A stretch of DNA of 64,000 nt from Lacinutrix algicola (GTDB taxonomy: Bacteria > Bacteroidota > Bacteroidia > Flavobacteriales > Flavobacteriaceae), in contig NZ_LIQH01000024.1 of NCBI RefSeq assembly GCF_001418085.1, positions 1-64,000 of the forward strand, in the 5' to 3' direction. The notes beneath the pieces are model-generated. The model was not told the DNA's origin. It ran no database searches and was given only the letters and a program-made list of their open reading frames with translations. The translations under genes and the position numbers were made by a program. Below are positions 7,852-17,335 of this stretch, one piece after another. The stretch's first letter is position 1. Every line of letters starts with the position of its first letter.

Positions 7852-10800
7852 CTAATCTTCTATTTCTACTGAAGCATTAGTTTTAGCTTGCTCTGTTTTT
7901 ATTATAGATAATTCTGTTTGCGCCTCTGCAACAACCTCTGGAAAATCTTTAAAATTCTTAATTACACTTTCTAAAATGTACGTTGCTTGAAAGGCATCGT
8001 TTAAAGCATATTGGTTTTTAGCCATAACAATTAATCCTTTTGCACCGTAAAATTTGTAACCAGAATAATCTTTAGCTAAACGCTGTACCACAGTATTCGA
8101 TGCGGCATAACTGCTTTCTTTATTTTTAAAATAAGAGTTGTAATATAATGCCTCGGCAGCGGTTTCTCCTGTAGCTGTTAACTCTACATTTGCATAAGCC
8201 GATTTTGCTTTCGCTTCATCATTTGTCTTAATTGCAGAACGTGCAATAATAACATAAGCATCACTTTTTATCTTATTATCTAAGTTTAGATTGCCGAGTA
8301 CTTTTTCCGCGTAAGCGACAGCTTCTGTATACTTATTTAATTGGTAATTAGCTTGCATTAAATTAGATTGCGCAAACAAACTGTTTTGAGGGAAATTAGC
8401 TTCGGCTTCCAAACGTTTTAATGTAGGTATTGCTTCGTTCCAGTTTTTCTCCTCCAGTGTTATTTGAGACAAACGTAATAAAGCCTCTTCGGTAAACTCG
8501 CTTCGAGATGCATTTACAACTACCTGATAATGTGGTTTTGCGTTTTCTTTTAACTCTTTTTTGAAATACAATTGTGCTAAATAAAAATGAGCTTGATTTG
8601 CGTGTAATCCGTTATTAAAATCGTTTAAATAACGATTAAATAATTTAATAGCATCGTTTGTATTACCATCTAAATATTGCTTTTCTGCAGATTGATATGT
8701 GGCATTATCTATATCGCCATCTGTTACTTCCACAAAATCTAAGGTTTGAACCCATGTAGCATAATCGTCTACACGCCCCAAGTCTATATAAATTAAACGC
8801 GCTGTTGCTACTGCTTGATTTGCCTCTAGAGAATTAGGGAAATCGCCAGCTACTTTTTTAAGTTTGGTTAATGCCTCTTCATTTTGACTCTTATTGTAAT
8901 GTATTAAACCTTGACGTAATAATGCTTTTGAAGTAAAAGATCCATTATTATATTCTGACACTAATTGATTATACATTGCAATACCTTTATCTGTATTTCC
9001 GGCTTTTACGTAGGCATTACCTAAGGTGTACATAGCATCGTCACGTAATTTTGAACTTGGATATTTAGAAATAAATGTTTCTAATTCTGAAATTTTCTTA
9101 TCTGTTTGTCCTAAATAACCATAGCTCATAGCTTTTTGAAAGAATGCATAATCCATTTCTATTTTGTTGACACTTAGCGCTTCGCTATACATTGTAATTG
9201 CATTCTGGTAAACACTTGTTACAAAATAGCTATCTGCTAAACGTAAGTAAGCATCGTTTAATCTTACTTTATCTTCTTTATTACTTGCAGTAAAACTTTT
9301 GAAGTGCTTAATCGCTTGATCATAGTTTTTCTGCTTAAAATAAGTGTATGCAAGGTTGTAATCTAAATTTTTATACTCGGGAGTTTGGTTGGCATCAGTT
9401 TGTTGTTGAAACTGTTTAAAACCAATTAAAGCATCCTCGTAATTTGTTAAATTATAATCGGTTTCTGCTTTCCAAAATGTTGCTCTTGCTGTATACTTTA
9501 AATCTTGAGATTCGCCTATAGAAGCATCGAACATTTTTTCGGCTTCAGCATAATTACTTTCGTTATATAATTCTATTCCTCTGTAATATGCTACTTTTTG
9601 GTAGGCTACTTTATTCTCGAAACTCTTTTTACCTTTTAATAAAACTAAAGCTTCTTTGTAGTTTTTAGAAGTTATATAAGAGTCTATTAATAAAGTCTCT
9701 AATTCTGTTCTATTGTTAGTCTCTGGATATTTATCTAAATAGCTAGCTAATACTTGAGGAACGGATTGGTACGGGTTACCAATTTCGTAACTAATTTTAG
9801 CATAATTAAGCCATGCATCTTCTTGGATTTTTAAATCGTAATCCATTTGCGAAGCATTTCTAAAGGCATTTAAAGCCTCTTGCTTTTTATCTAAATTCAC
9901 GTAGCTTTCTCCTAAGTGATAGTATGCATTTTGAGCTACACTATTATTTCCATTTATAATTTTATTGAATTCTGAAATGGCTTTTTCGTAATCTTTTTGC
10001 TTGTAATAAGCATAACCCAATTGGTAATAATCTGTGTTATTCCACTTTCCTTTTTTGCCCTTGTATTCCGTTAAAAAAGAAATAGCCTCTTCGTAGTTTT
10101 CTAGATTAAAATAACTTTCGCCTACAATTTTATTAAGTTCGGATACTTCGTTTGGTTCGTTTGTTTTCTCTAATTGTGCTTTAGCTAACTCTATTGCTTT
10201 TTCAAATTTTCCTAATTTAAAATTTAAATCTGCTTGATAATAACTAAGCTTTTCTTTGTATTTATCTTCACCTTCAACTTGTGTAAAATATTCGTTGGCT
10301 TTGTCGTAATCATCACCTTCGTAAGCCATAAAACCAATATAGTATTTAGCTTGCGAGCCGTACTTTTGAGAATTTTCAACTCTATTTAAATACTTTTTAG
10401 CTTCTTTAAAATTCTTTGAAGAAAAAGCGGTGTATCCTCTATTAAAATTAAACTTTTCACGTTCGGTTTGAGATAGTGATTCTTCATCTACTTTACTGTA
10501 CCATTTTTCTGAATAGGCAAACTTTCCGTTTTCAAAATAGTAATCAGCAACATCTACAAAAGCAGTATTTTTCTTAGTGCTTGTTGGATAATCTTCTACA
10601 AACTCTTCGATTAGAGTATCTGCATTTTTCTGGTTTAATCGTACAGCACAATTAGCAATGTAATAGGCACAATCTGATTCTATAGCATCACCTTGAGATT
10701 CTTTTTTAATATCCTTAAAAGCTGCTTGAGCAGCCAAATATTGCTGATTGTTGTATAACGATAGTGCTTTTTGATAAGCTACAAAATTGTTTGTGTAAGC

Positions 10801-10875
10801 AGCAGATTGCTGTGCTGAAGATAATAATGTAAAACTTAAGGCTACAAGTAGAAATGTTATATACTTTTTAGTCAT
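7852..10875 (-). CDS. Large tetratricopeptide-repeat envelope protein
   Basis: A 1007-residue protein with a signal peptide (residues 1-21, TLLSSAQ) and about 20 TPR units covering almost the whole mature chain. Repeated signatures such as YYIGFMAYEGDDYDKANEYF, YYQLGYAYYKQKDYEKAISE and AYYHLGESYVNLDKKQEALN show the helix-pair pattern with Ala/Gly at positions 8 and 20. It ends in an acidic tail (SVEIED). TPR arrays bind partner proteins; in the periplasm this points to an assembly or scaffold role. It is upstream of the barrel gene on the same strand, and the two probably work together. No enzyme domain is present. Confidence 0.9.
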   Translation of the reverse strand: MTKKYITFLLVALSFTLLSSAQQSAAYTNNFVAYQKALSLYNNQQYLAAQAAFKDIKKESQGDAIESDCAYYIANCAVRLNQKNADTLIEEFVEDYPTSTKKNTAFVDVADYYFENGKFAYSEKWYSKVDEESLSQTEREKFNFNRGYTAFSSKNFKEAKKYLNRVENSQKYGSQAKYYIGFMAYEGDDYDKANEYFTQVEGEDKYKEKLSYYQADLNFKLGKFEKAIELAKAQLEKTNEPNEVSELNKIVGESYFNLENYEEAISFLTEYKGKKGKWNNTDYYQLGYAYYKQKDYEKAISEFNKIINGNNSVAQNAYYHLGESYVNLDKKQEALNAFRNASQMDYDLKIQEDAWLNYAKISYEIGNPYQSVPQVLASYLDKYPETNNRTELETLLIDSYITSKNYKEALVLLKGKKSFENKVAYQKVAYYRGIELYNESNYAEAEKMFDASIGESQDLKYTARATFWKAETDYNLTNYEDALIGFKQFQQQTDANQTPEYKNLDYNLAYTYFKQKNYDQAIKHFKSFTASNKEDKVRLNDAYLRLADSYFVTSVYQNAITMYSEALSVNKIEMDYAFFQKAMSYGYLGQTDKKISELETFISKYPSSKLRDDAMYTLGNAYVKAGNTDKGIAMYNQLVSEYNNGSFTSKALLRQGLIHYNKSQNEEALTKLKKVAGDFPNSLEANQAVATARLIYIDLGRVDDYATWVQTLDFVEVTDGDIDNATYQSAEKQYLDGNTNDAIKLFNRYLNDFNNGLHANQAHFYLAQLYFKKELKENAKPHYQVVVNASRSEFTEEALLRLSQITLEEKNWNEAIPTLKRLEAEANFPQNSLFAQSNLMQANYQLNKYTEAVAYAEKVLGNLNLDNKIKSDAYVIIARSAIKTNDEAKAKSAYANVELTATGETAAEALYYNSYFKNKESSYAASNTVVQRLAKDYSGYKFYGAKGLIVMAKNQYALNDAFQATYILESVIKNFKDFPEVVAEAQTELSIIKTEQAKTNASVEIED

Positions 10876-10988
10876 TGACTAGGTGTTTTAAATTTAAAAA
10901 TCAAAGATAAATTAATCCTAATATGTTAACGTTAGAAATTTGTTATAATTGTTATTTAAAAGAAAAAATCCTTAGTTCAATTTCTAAA

Positions 10989-12281
10989 TTAATTGAGTTT
11001 ACTATACTTTTTAAATAGCGGATTAAGTAATAGAATTAATGCTGCAAAAATTATCCAATCGAAATAGAAAGTATAACGTCCTATAGAATGCACAACCATT
11101 GCGATTATTATATTATTTGAAAATTTAAGAACGATTGCAAGTGCCAAAAACACGAATCTATAATCCTTACTTTTAATAAATAACCAAGCGCTACATGCCA
11201 AAATAAAGAAGAGTATTAATAAAACTATTCTACCTCCAACTCCTTTTATAAAACTTCGTTTTACATGTTTTACCCAACTTTTTAAATTCGCTTTTAGTAA
11301 TGGTAAAAACATACTAGATGTTAGCTCGTCTACCTTATACTGCTGTTCATACTCATCAAGACCTTTAGCTGCATAAAAATCTCTATTGTATTCGTGGATA
11401 GTTGCATTACATATTTTTGTGAAATTTTTTTCAAAAAAAACATAAGGAGCTTCCTTGTCTTCTGTTGACATTTCTAAAGTCAACCTTTTAGACTCTAACC
11501 TATTAAAAGTTCTTCTAAAAAAATCTTTTTCTTCCTCGGCTTCAAAAAGAGAAACATTTTCACTATTCGCAACAAAAAATGGAGCACTTATAAAGTGCAC
11601 ATATGTCATTGCATAGTTTTTGTATTGATTGATTACTATTTTATTGTAAACACGTTCCGAAAAGCTACTAAAAACTGGAATTAAGATTAATAAAGCGACA
11701 GATAACATACCTGTTTTTATCTTTTTAGTATTGTACATTAAGTAAATACCAATTAACAATACTATTGGAATAAAAACAATAAACTGACCTCTATTAAACT
11801 GAAGTAAAAACAATACACCAATCGCTTTTAATAAAGATGAAAAACTATTGTACTTTATTGCAGTAAACAAATAAGCAACAAATACAATTACTAAGGGAAA
11901 TGCTATCGATTCTGATAAAATTCTAGTTACAGAATGATACCAAATTATAGCATTAGCTAAAAAAGTTAATTGAAGAAACAATACACTATAAGAGTGTAAT
12001 TTTAAACTCTTGTATAATGTGCTAAGCAAAAAATGTGTTGCAAAAACCATTAATAAATACTGAGCTATAAGTGCCGGAAATGCAAAAGCATCTCCAAAAA
12101 TAAACGTAAAAAATTTTAAGAAAACCGAATAGACAGGAGATCTATTAATTGCCATGTCTAAAAAAGCATAACTATCTGGATAAAAAATAGGACCAACACG
12201 TAAAACATATAAACCTGCAAACAAATAAATAAGGAGGTAAACTATACGTGATTGTTTAGGTAATTGTTTTAACATAGACAT
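10989..12281 (-). CDS. Polytopic membrane protein, possible GT-C-type glycosyltransferase
   Basis: A 430-residue protein with about ten hydrophobic membrane segments and one large soluble loop (about residues 235-335). Its N-terminal half (YPDSYAFLDMAINRSPVYSV, then HSVTRILSESIAFP) resembles GT-C glycosyltransferases, which carry an acidic residue in the first external loop. I cannot match it to a named family and give no function. The start at 12281 is the first ATG; a second Met two codons later is equally possible. It sits next to the surface-polysaccharide cluster, which fits a role in glycan building, but this is inference. Confidence 0.6.
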   Translation of the reverse strand: MSMLKQLPKQSRIVYLLIYLFAGLYVLRVGPIFYPDSYAFLDMAINRSPVYSVFLKFFTFIFGDAFAFPALIAQYLLMVFATHFLLSTLYKSLKLHSYSVLFLQLTFLANAIIWYHSVTRILSESIAFPLVIVFVAYLFTAIKYNSFSSLLKAIGVLFLLQFNRGQFIVFIPIVLLIGIYLMYNTKKIKTGMLSVALLILIPVFSSFSERVYNKIVINQYKNYAMTYVHFISAPFFVANSENVSLFEAEEEKDFFRRTFNRLESKRLTLEMSTEDKEAPYVFFEKNFTKICNATIHEYNRDFYAAKGLDEYEQQYKVDELTSSMFLPLLKANLKSWVKHVKRSFIKGVGGRIVLLILFFILACSAWLFIKSKDYRFVFLALAIVLKFSNNIIIAMVVHSIGRYTFYFDWIIFAALILLLNPLFKKYSKLN

Positions 12282-12397
12282 TATAAATAATTAATGGCTA
12301 AATTAACATTTTTAGATTTTAATTAATTGATGAAACTATTTATCTGTCATATTTTTTTATTTTCTTTGTTACACTTATAATTAATTATAAAATCTAT

Positions 12398-13081
12398 ATG
12401 GCAAATACTGTTCTCGAATTTAAAGACGCTTCTATTTTTCAAGGTGACAGTTTAGTCTTGTCTAACGTTAATGTAGAAATAAAAAAAGGAGACTTTGTTT
12501 ATTTAATTGGAAAGACTGGTTCTGGAAAAAGTAGTTTCATGAAAACTCTATATGCAGACATTCCTTTAAAAAAAGGAGAAGGTAGTATTGTAGATTTTAA
12601 TTTAAATACTTTAAAAGAAAAAGACATTCCTTTTTTAAGACGAAAATTAGGTGTTGTTTTTCAAGATTTTAAATTATTAACCGATAGAACTGTTAATGCT
12701 AATTTAGAATTTGTATTAAAAGCAACTGGTTGGAAAAATAAGGCAGAAATGACTAAACGCATGGAAGAAGTGCTAGATAAAGTAGGCATGAAAACCACTG
12801 GTTTTAAATTCCCTCACGAGCTGTCTGGAGGAGAACAGCAACGTATTGCTATTGCACGTGCTTTACTTAATAATCCTGAACTTATTCTTGCAGATGAACC
12901 TACAGGAAACTTAGATCCACAAACAAGTGTGGAGATAATGGAAGTATTGCAAGAAATTAACAAAAACGGAAATACAATTTTAATGGCAACGCACGATTAT
13001 GCTTTACTTTTAAAATACCCAAGTAAAACTTTAAAGTGTGATGAAAATCAAGTATTTGAAGTTGTACAACGAAGAGCTTAA
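12398..13081 (+). CDS. ftsE: FtsE-like cell-division ABC ATP-binding protein
   Basis: A 227-residue ABC ATPase. Visible motifs are the Walker A box GKTGSGKSS (residues 38-46), a Q-loop (VVFQDFKLL), the ABC signature LSGGEQQRIAIARAL (142-156), Walker B with the D-loop (LILADEPTGNLD, about 162-173) and the switch His (MATHDY). Length and sequence fit FtsE, which with the membrane partner FtsX regulates peptidoglycan hydrolases at the septum. No ftsX is next to it, so a LolD/MacB-type role cannot be fully excluded. The stop codon is 4 bp from the end of the convergent oxygenase gene. Confidence 0.8.
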   Translation: MANTVLEFKDASIFQGDSLVLSNVNVEIKKGDFVYLIGKTGSGKSSFMKTLYADIPLKKGEGSIVDFNLNTLKEKDIPFLRRKLGVVFQDFKLLTDRTVNANLEFVLKATGWKNKAEMTKRMEEVLDKVGMKTTGFKFPHELSGGEQQRIAIARALLNNPELILADEPTGNLDPQTSVEIMEVLQEINKNGNTILMATHDYALLLKYPSKTLKCDENQVFEVVQRRA

Positions 13082-13084
13082 TTA

Positions 13085-13896
13085 TTACTTTTTGTAAACA
13101 TGTGGATTTTTACGCACACCTTTTTTAAACACTTTTCTAACTAACATTCTTAAGCTAGAATCGAAATCTAAAAACAGATTAGTGAATGTTTCATTTGGTC
13201 TACCTCTAAATTTAGTAACATGAAATTTATCTGTTTCACGTAATGCTTTATCACTAAAATAATAATTAGAAATACAACATCGCGATCCATCTACAATTAC
13301 TTTATTAACAGAGTGCCATGAGCTAGAATGTGTTGCCATAACTATTAACCTATTAAATTTACTTTCTATTTCTATAGGTTCTTTTTCTGGTCCATTTGGC
13401 CACAACTCTAAATGTCCTCCATTATTTTTTCCCATTCTGGCGTAACATAATACAGTAAGTTTAAAACGCGCCAGCGTTCGCGTTCTGCATCATGAGAATT
13501 ATCTAAATGAGGATTTAAAAAATTATCCTTCGCCATTAAAGATAAACCTCCTGCATATAGAGAATCGTCTGGAAATAAAGAAGAAATATTACATATTTCT
13601 CCAATAAGCTTTACTATTTTTTCATTTTGAAAAGCATAAATAACCTCTTCTAGTAGTCGATGGTGCCTATTCATTTGTGCAGACACGTGCTTAAACTCCT
13701 TTATAGACTTAAGCTGTTTCATCTCTTCAGGTTTTGGAAAAACCTTAGCACATTCTAAAGCCAATTTTTCCGGCAAAACATTATCTATATAAAAATAACC
13801 AATAGTATTTTTACTCTCATTAAACTGTGCTGTCAAAGACAGTTTATTAGTGAGAATATGGTTACAAATAATATCTGAAATAGCGTGTTTGTCCAA
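13085..13896 (-). pseudogene. Frameshifted 2-oxoglutarate/Fe(II) oxygenase
   Basis: Two overlapping minus-strand frames together encode one 2OG-Fe(II) oxygenase of about 270 residues. The first frame (13896-13408) holds the metal motif HLD (His130, Asp132) and runs to YYVTPEWEK. The second frame (ending at 13085) resumes with KNNGGHLELWPNG and carries the distal His of ATHSSSWHSV and later basic residues. The break falls in a run of six A residues on the coding strand (plus-strand T run, 13425-13430). One extra A would restore EWEKNNGG and the whole protein. So this is a single-base loss in a homopolymer, either a real inactivating mutation or a sequencing error. Relatives hydroxylate prolines or small molecules; the gene's place next to the glycan genes is suggestive only. 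Confidence 0.85.
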
Positions 13897-14021
13897 AAGA
13901 AAATATCAAAAATTAATCTGTTGCAATTTATAATTTTTTATAGAATTATACTGCTAAAAATTAAAAAGACAATTTCTTATTTCTTCCTATTAAAAAATAG
14001 TATTTTTAAACACATAAAATT

Positions 14022-14912
14022 ATGCTTTCAGTCTTAATACCTACATACAACTGTAATGTTTCAAAATTAGTTACGGCAGTACATGCGCAACTAAATAATA
14101 GCAATTTCTCTTTTGAAATAATTGTGTTAGAAGATGGTAGCACAATTAATTTAAATTCTAGTAAGGGATTAAGTAACACAACAATTATTGAAAACAAAAA
14201 CAATATTGGACGTGTAAAAGCAAGACAAGCATTAGCCAGTAAAGCAAAATACAATTGGCTTCTATTTTTAGATGCAGACGTTTTACCTAAAACTGAACAG
14301 TTTATTACTAACTATAACAATGCCATTAAATTAAATTTTGATGCCGTTTTTGGAGGTTTTGCCTACTATAAAACGAAACCCAAAGACTCTGTTGTTTTAC
14401 GTTGGAAATACGGAAGCAAAAAGGAACAAATACCTGCATCCACTAGAAATCTATCTCCTTATAAAGTAATTATTTCTGCTAATTACTTAATTAAAAAAGA
14501 GGTTTTCAATTTAATTAACTTAAAAATCGAAGACAATAAAGGTTACGGTTTCGATAACTATTTTGCAGCCTTACTTCAAGATAATAATATTAAAGTTTTA
14601 CATATTGATAATGAAGTGTATCATCTTGGAATTGAAGAAAACAAACTATCATTAAAAAAACAAGAACAAGCTACATTAACCTTGTTACATTTTTACAAAA
14701 CTGAAGATATTAAAAGCCATAGTAACGATTTGCTTTTATTATTTTCGAAATTAAATCGCTATAAATTAGTTTGGCTGTTTAGTCTATTCTTTAGCATTTT
14801 TAAAAGGAGTATGAAGAAAAATCTACTAAGTGGATCTCCTTCAATAACCGTATTACAGATTTACAGAATTAGCTATATGTGTAATACCTATAGAAAAGGC
14901 ACTACTGTTTAG
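14022..14912 (+). CDS. Family 2 glycosyltransferase
   Basis: A 296-residue GT-A-fold glycosyltransferase of family GT2. Residues 1-8 (MLSVLIPT) form the first beta strand, EIIVLEDGS (about 31-39) is the nucleotide-binding acidic strand, and LFLDADVLP (about 84-92) carries the DxD metal motif. GFDNYFAALL further on matches the catalytic-base region, and the C-terminal 60 residues are hydrophobic and basic, suggesting membrane association. It presumably adds a sugar to a lipid-linked surface glycan. It is one of two plus-strand genes inside a minus-strand cluster, and its last 11 bp overlap the end of the fdtA-like gene. Confidence 0.85.
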   Translation: MLSVLIPTYNCNVSKLVTAVHAQLNNSNFSFEIIVLEDGSTINLNSSKGLSNTTIIENKNNIGRVKARQALASKAKYNWLLFLDADVLPKTEQFITNYNNAIKLNFDAVFGGFAYYKTKPKDSVVLRWKYGSKKEQIPASTRNLSPYKVIISANYLIKKEVFNLINLKIEDNKGYGFDNYFAALLQDNNIKVLHIDNEVYHLGIEENKLSLKKQEQATLTLLHFYKTEDIKSHSNDLLLLFSKLNRYKLVWLFSLFFSIFKRSMKKNLLSGSPSITVLQIYRISYMCNTYRKGTTV

Positions 14913-15318
14913 ATTTTACAAATTGAGAATATTCTCTTATGTAATCTTCTTCTTTATAAACATCTGAAGCCAATACTAAACATACAGCACCAGAAGAAAA
15001 GTTTTCAAGTTCACGCCAAATACCATCTACTATTAACAATCCTTTGTCAGGCTTATTTAATGTAATAGTTTTTTTATTTTTCCCATCTTTTATTACTACA
15101 TCAAAGCTACCGCTCAAGGCAACTAATAGTTCATGGCATGAAATATGAGAATGTCCTCCTCTATTTGCATCGCTTGGAACATCAAACAAATAATAAACAC
15201 GCTCTACACTGTATGGCAAAATATCATTCTCTATAACGCATAGATTGCCTCTTCTTTCTGCATCTATAATTTTAGGAATATTAATTACCTCTACGTTGTC
15301 TATTGTTGTGTTTTTCAT
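14902..15318 (-). CDS. fdtA: FdtA/QdtA-type dTDP-sugar 3,4-ketoisomerase (cupin)
   Basis: A 138-residue cupin of the WxcM/FdtA family. It shows the family blocks RGNLCVIEND, SVERVYYLFDVP, NRGGHSHISCHELLVALSGS (about 55-74, with the catalytic His pair) and DGIWRELENFS. FdtA-type enzymes convert dTDP-4-keto-6-deoxyglucose to its 3-keto isomer, the substrate for a 3-aminotransferase. The partner aminotransferase is encoded at 18620-19720 on the same strand, so the cell probably makes dTDP-3-amino-3,6-dideoxyhexose. Sequence alone does not decide between the galacto (FdtA) and gluco (QdtA) products. The gene follows the GT2 gene at 15333 after 14 bp. Confidence 0.85.
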   Translation of the reverse strand: MKNTTIDNVEVINIPKIIDAERRGNLCVIENDILPYSVERVYYLFDVPSDANRGGHSHISCHELLVALSGSFDVVIKDGKNKKTITLNKPDKGLLIVDGIWRELENFSSGAVCLVLASDVYKEEDYIREYSQFVKSKQ

Positions 15319-15332
15319 TACTATCTTGTTTC

Positions 15333-16160
15333 TTATCCTGCTTGTATTATTTTTTTATATGCTGAAATACCTTGTAATCCTGTTTTACACTTAGCAAATA
15401 ATTGGTTAAACTTAATACTATCATGATTAAGAATAACTAAAAGATATTTAAATAATCTTAAATAGCCTAAAAATCCCGAATACTTATAAAATAATGCTGC
15501 TCTAGCAAAAATTAATCTATCACTACCTTCTAATTTACCAGAGCTATTAATATCGTGAGATAATATATAATCCGATTGAAACCAAAGTTTTAAATTAGAC
15601 TTTAAACAGTCTCTTAAAAAAATATATTCGTCTGCCGTTTCAAAAGTAGAACCTAAACCAAAATGTGGGTTAAACATAATGTTTTTAGTTCTTATATCTT
15701 TCAATTTAAAAGCTACAACAACAGAATTAACTTGCTTTAAAGATAATACGTTATGCCATGTACTTTCTGCATAATTTTTAAAATCCTCACCTTCAAGATC
15801 TTTCATTTTAAATGTAATAACATTTGCTAATATATTCTCCTTAAAACTTTTAAGAATTATGCTTTCAAAATTCGAATTGTAAATAACATCGTCATCTGCA
15901 ATTAAACAAACTGGACCTTTAGCATTTTCTAAAGCTAAATTTCTACTATTAGTTAGACCTTTAGTAAATGAATTTATTACCCTAATATTCTCGTAATTAG
16001 ATGTTAATAAACAGTCTTTTTTGGTTTGATTAATAATGAGGAAATTATAATTAACATAACTACCATTAGGAAAAAGCTTTGCCAGAAAATCTAAAGAATT
16101 TCTGTTCATCGTAGACAACAGAATCTCTAATGTAAAATTAGTTTTGGTGGCATTGCTCAT
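15333..16160 (-). CDS. Family 2 glycosyltransferase
   Basis: A 275-residue GT2-like glycosyltransferase. The N-terminal strand is LEILLSTMNR, the nucleotide-binding part lies around NYNFLIINQT, and CLIADDDVIYNSNFE (about residues 86-100) is the DDD metal-binding motif. A conserved acidic FETADEYIFLRDCL lies near residue 190. The C-terminal part has two short hydrophobic helices, likely for membrane attachment. The gene is divergent from the GT4 gene. The GT4 promoter lies partly within this gene's 5' end. It probably adds one residue of the surface glycan. Confidence 0.8.
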   Translation of the reverse strand: MSNATKTNFTLEILLSTMNRNSLDFLAKLFPNGSYVNYNFLIINQTKKDCLLTSNYENIRVINSFTKGLTNSRNLALENAKGPVCLIADDDVIYNSNFESIILKSFKENILANVITFKMKDLEGEDFKNYAESTWHNVLSLKQVNSVVVAFKLKDIRTKNIMFNPHFGLGSTFETADEYIFLRDCLKSNLKLWFQSDYILSHDINSSGKLEGSDRLIFARAALFYKYSGFLGYLRLFKYLLVILNHDSIKFNQLFAKCKTGLQGISAYKKIIQAG

Positions 16161-16173
16161 TAAATTATCTTTG
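16143..16173 (+). promoter_or_regulatory. Consensus Bacteroidota promoter for the GT4 gene
   Basis: A TTTG element at 16143-16146, a 19-bp spacer, and TATCTTTG at 16166-16173 fit the phylum's -33/-7 consensus TTTG-N19-TAnnTTTG exactly. The GT4 start codon is 22 bp downstream. The promoter overlaps the start of the divergent GT2 gene. It shows that the plus-strand GT4 gene has its own transcription signal inside the minus-strand cluster. Confidence 0.75.
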
Positions 16174-16195
16174 AAAACAAATGTATAAAATATAA

Positions 16196-17335
16196 ATGAA
16201 GATTCTATTAGTTGGAGAATACAGTAGATTGCATAGTTCTTTAAAAGAAGGCTTAGTTAAGCTTGGCCACGAAGTAACAATTGTAAGCTCTGGCGATGGT
16301 ATGAAGAAGTTTAAAACTGATATTAATTTTAACTCTAAAATTAAATCTTCCTTCGTTTTAAATAAACTTAATAATTTATCCATTCGTTATTTTAACACCG
16401 ATTTTATTAAGATTGAAAATGCCTTCAGGTTTAAAAAACTATTACCTCAATTTCGTGATTTTGATGTTGTTCAGTTAATAAATGAAGACGCTCTTTTTAT
16501 AGAACCTAAAACACAAATTAAAATTTTAAAGCAACTTATTTCTCAAAACAATAAGTTGTACGTTTTATGTTGTGGAGATGATTACACATCTATTAATTAC
16601 TACTTAAAAAACAATCTAAGATACTCTGTTTTAACTCCGTATCTAAAAAACAAAACATTAAGAAATCTATTTGTATTTTCTTTAAAATACACAACTATAC
16701 CCTACAAAAAACTTCATGATTTTTTAAAGACAGTTAGCTCTGGAACGATTGCTTCTGATATAGACTATCATCTACCAATGCTAAATCAATCTAATTATTT
16801 AGGTCTTATTGCAAACCCAATTAATACAGAAAAGATAGAATACATTAAACCAAACGTAAATAATAAGATTATTATATTTTTGGGAATAAACACACACTCA
16901 AAAATAAAAAAAGGAATCTCGTTTTTTGAAAAAGCATTAGAAAATATTCAAGAGAAATATGAAGATAAAATAACCATAAAAATCACAGAGAATTTACCTT
17001 ACAGCGAGTATATAAAAATATATAATGAATCGCATATTTTGTTAGACCAAGTGTATGCATACGATCAAGGCTATAATGCTCTCGAAGCCATGGCAAAAGG
17101 AAAAGTTGTTTTTACAGGAGCCGAACAAGAATGGTTAGATTATTACAAATTAGAAGAAAATACTGTTGCTATTAATGCATTACCAGATGCTCAAGTTATT
17201 TTTAATAGATTAGAATGGCTAATATTAAATCCAGAAAAGATTATCGAAATTTCTAAAAATGCACGACAATTTATTGAACGTGAACATAACTACATAAATT
17301 CTGCTAAACAGTATCTTGAGGCTTGGACACGTTAA
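16196..17335 (+). CDS. Glycosyltransferase with GT-B fold (family 4-like)
   Basis: A 379-residue GT-B-type glycosyltransferase. The N-terminal Rossmann domain begins MKILLVGEYSRLHSSLKEGL, and the C-terminal domain has HILLDQVYAYDQGYNALEAM (about 281-300), where GT4 enzymes carry the E-x7-E nucleotide-sugar motif in EAMAKGKVVFTG. The tail ([23 protein letters not shown]) is typical of GT4 proteins. It probably transfers a hexose during surface-glycan synthesis. Its last 32 bp overlap the convergent flippase gene. A consensus promoter lies 22 bp upstream of the start. Confidence 0.85.
   Translation: MKILLVGEYSRLHSSLKEGLVKLGHEVTIVSSGDGMKKFKTDINFNSKIKSSFVLNKLNNLSIRYFNTDFIKIENAFRFKKLLPQFRDFDVVQLINEDALFIEPKTQIKILKQLISQNNKLYVLCCGDDYTSINYYLKNNLRYSVLTPYLKNKTLRNLFVFSLKYTTIPYKKLHDFLKTVSSGTIASDIDYHLPMLNQSNYLGLIANPINTEKIEYIKPNVNNKIIIFLGINTHSKIKKGISFFEKALENIQEKYEDKITIKITENLPYSEYIKIYNESHILLDQVYAYDQGYNALEAMAKGKVVFTGAEQEWLDYYKLEENTVAINALPDAQVIFNRLEWLILNPEKIIEISKNARQFIEREHNYINSAKQYLEAWTR

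Noticed and set aside
14006-14254. Minus-strand frame over the start of the GT2 gene
   Set aside because: It lies opposite the conserved GT2 nucleotide-binding region, so the plus-strand gene is the real one.
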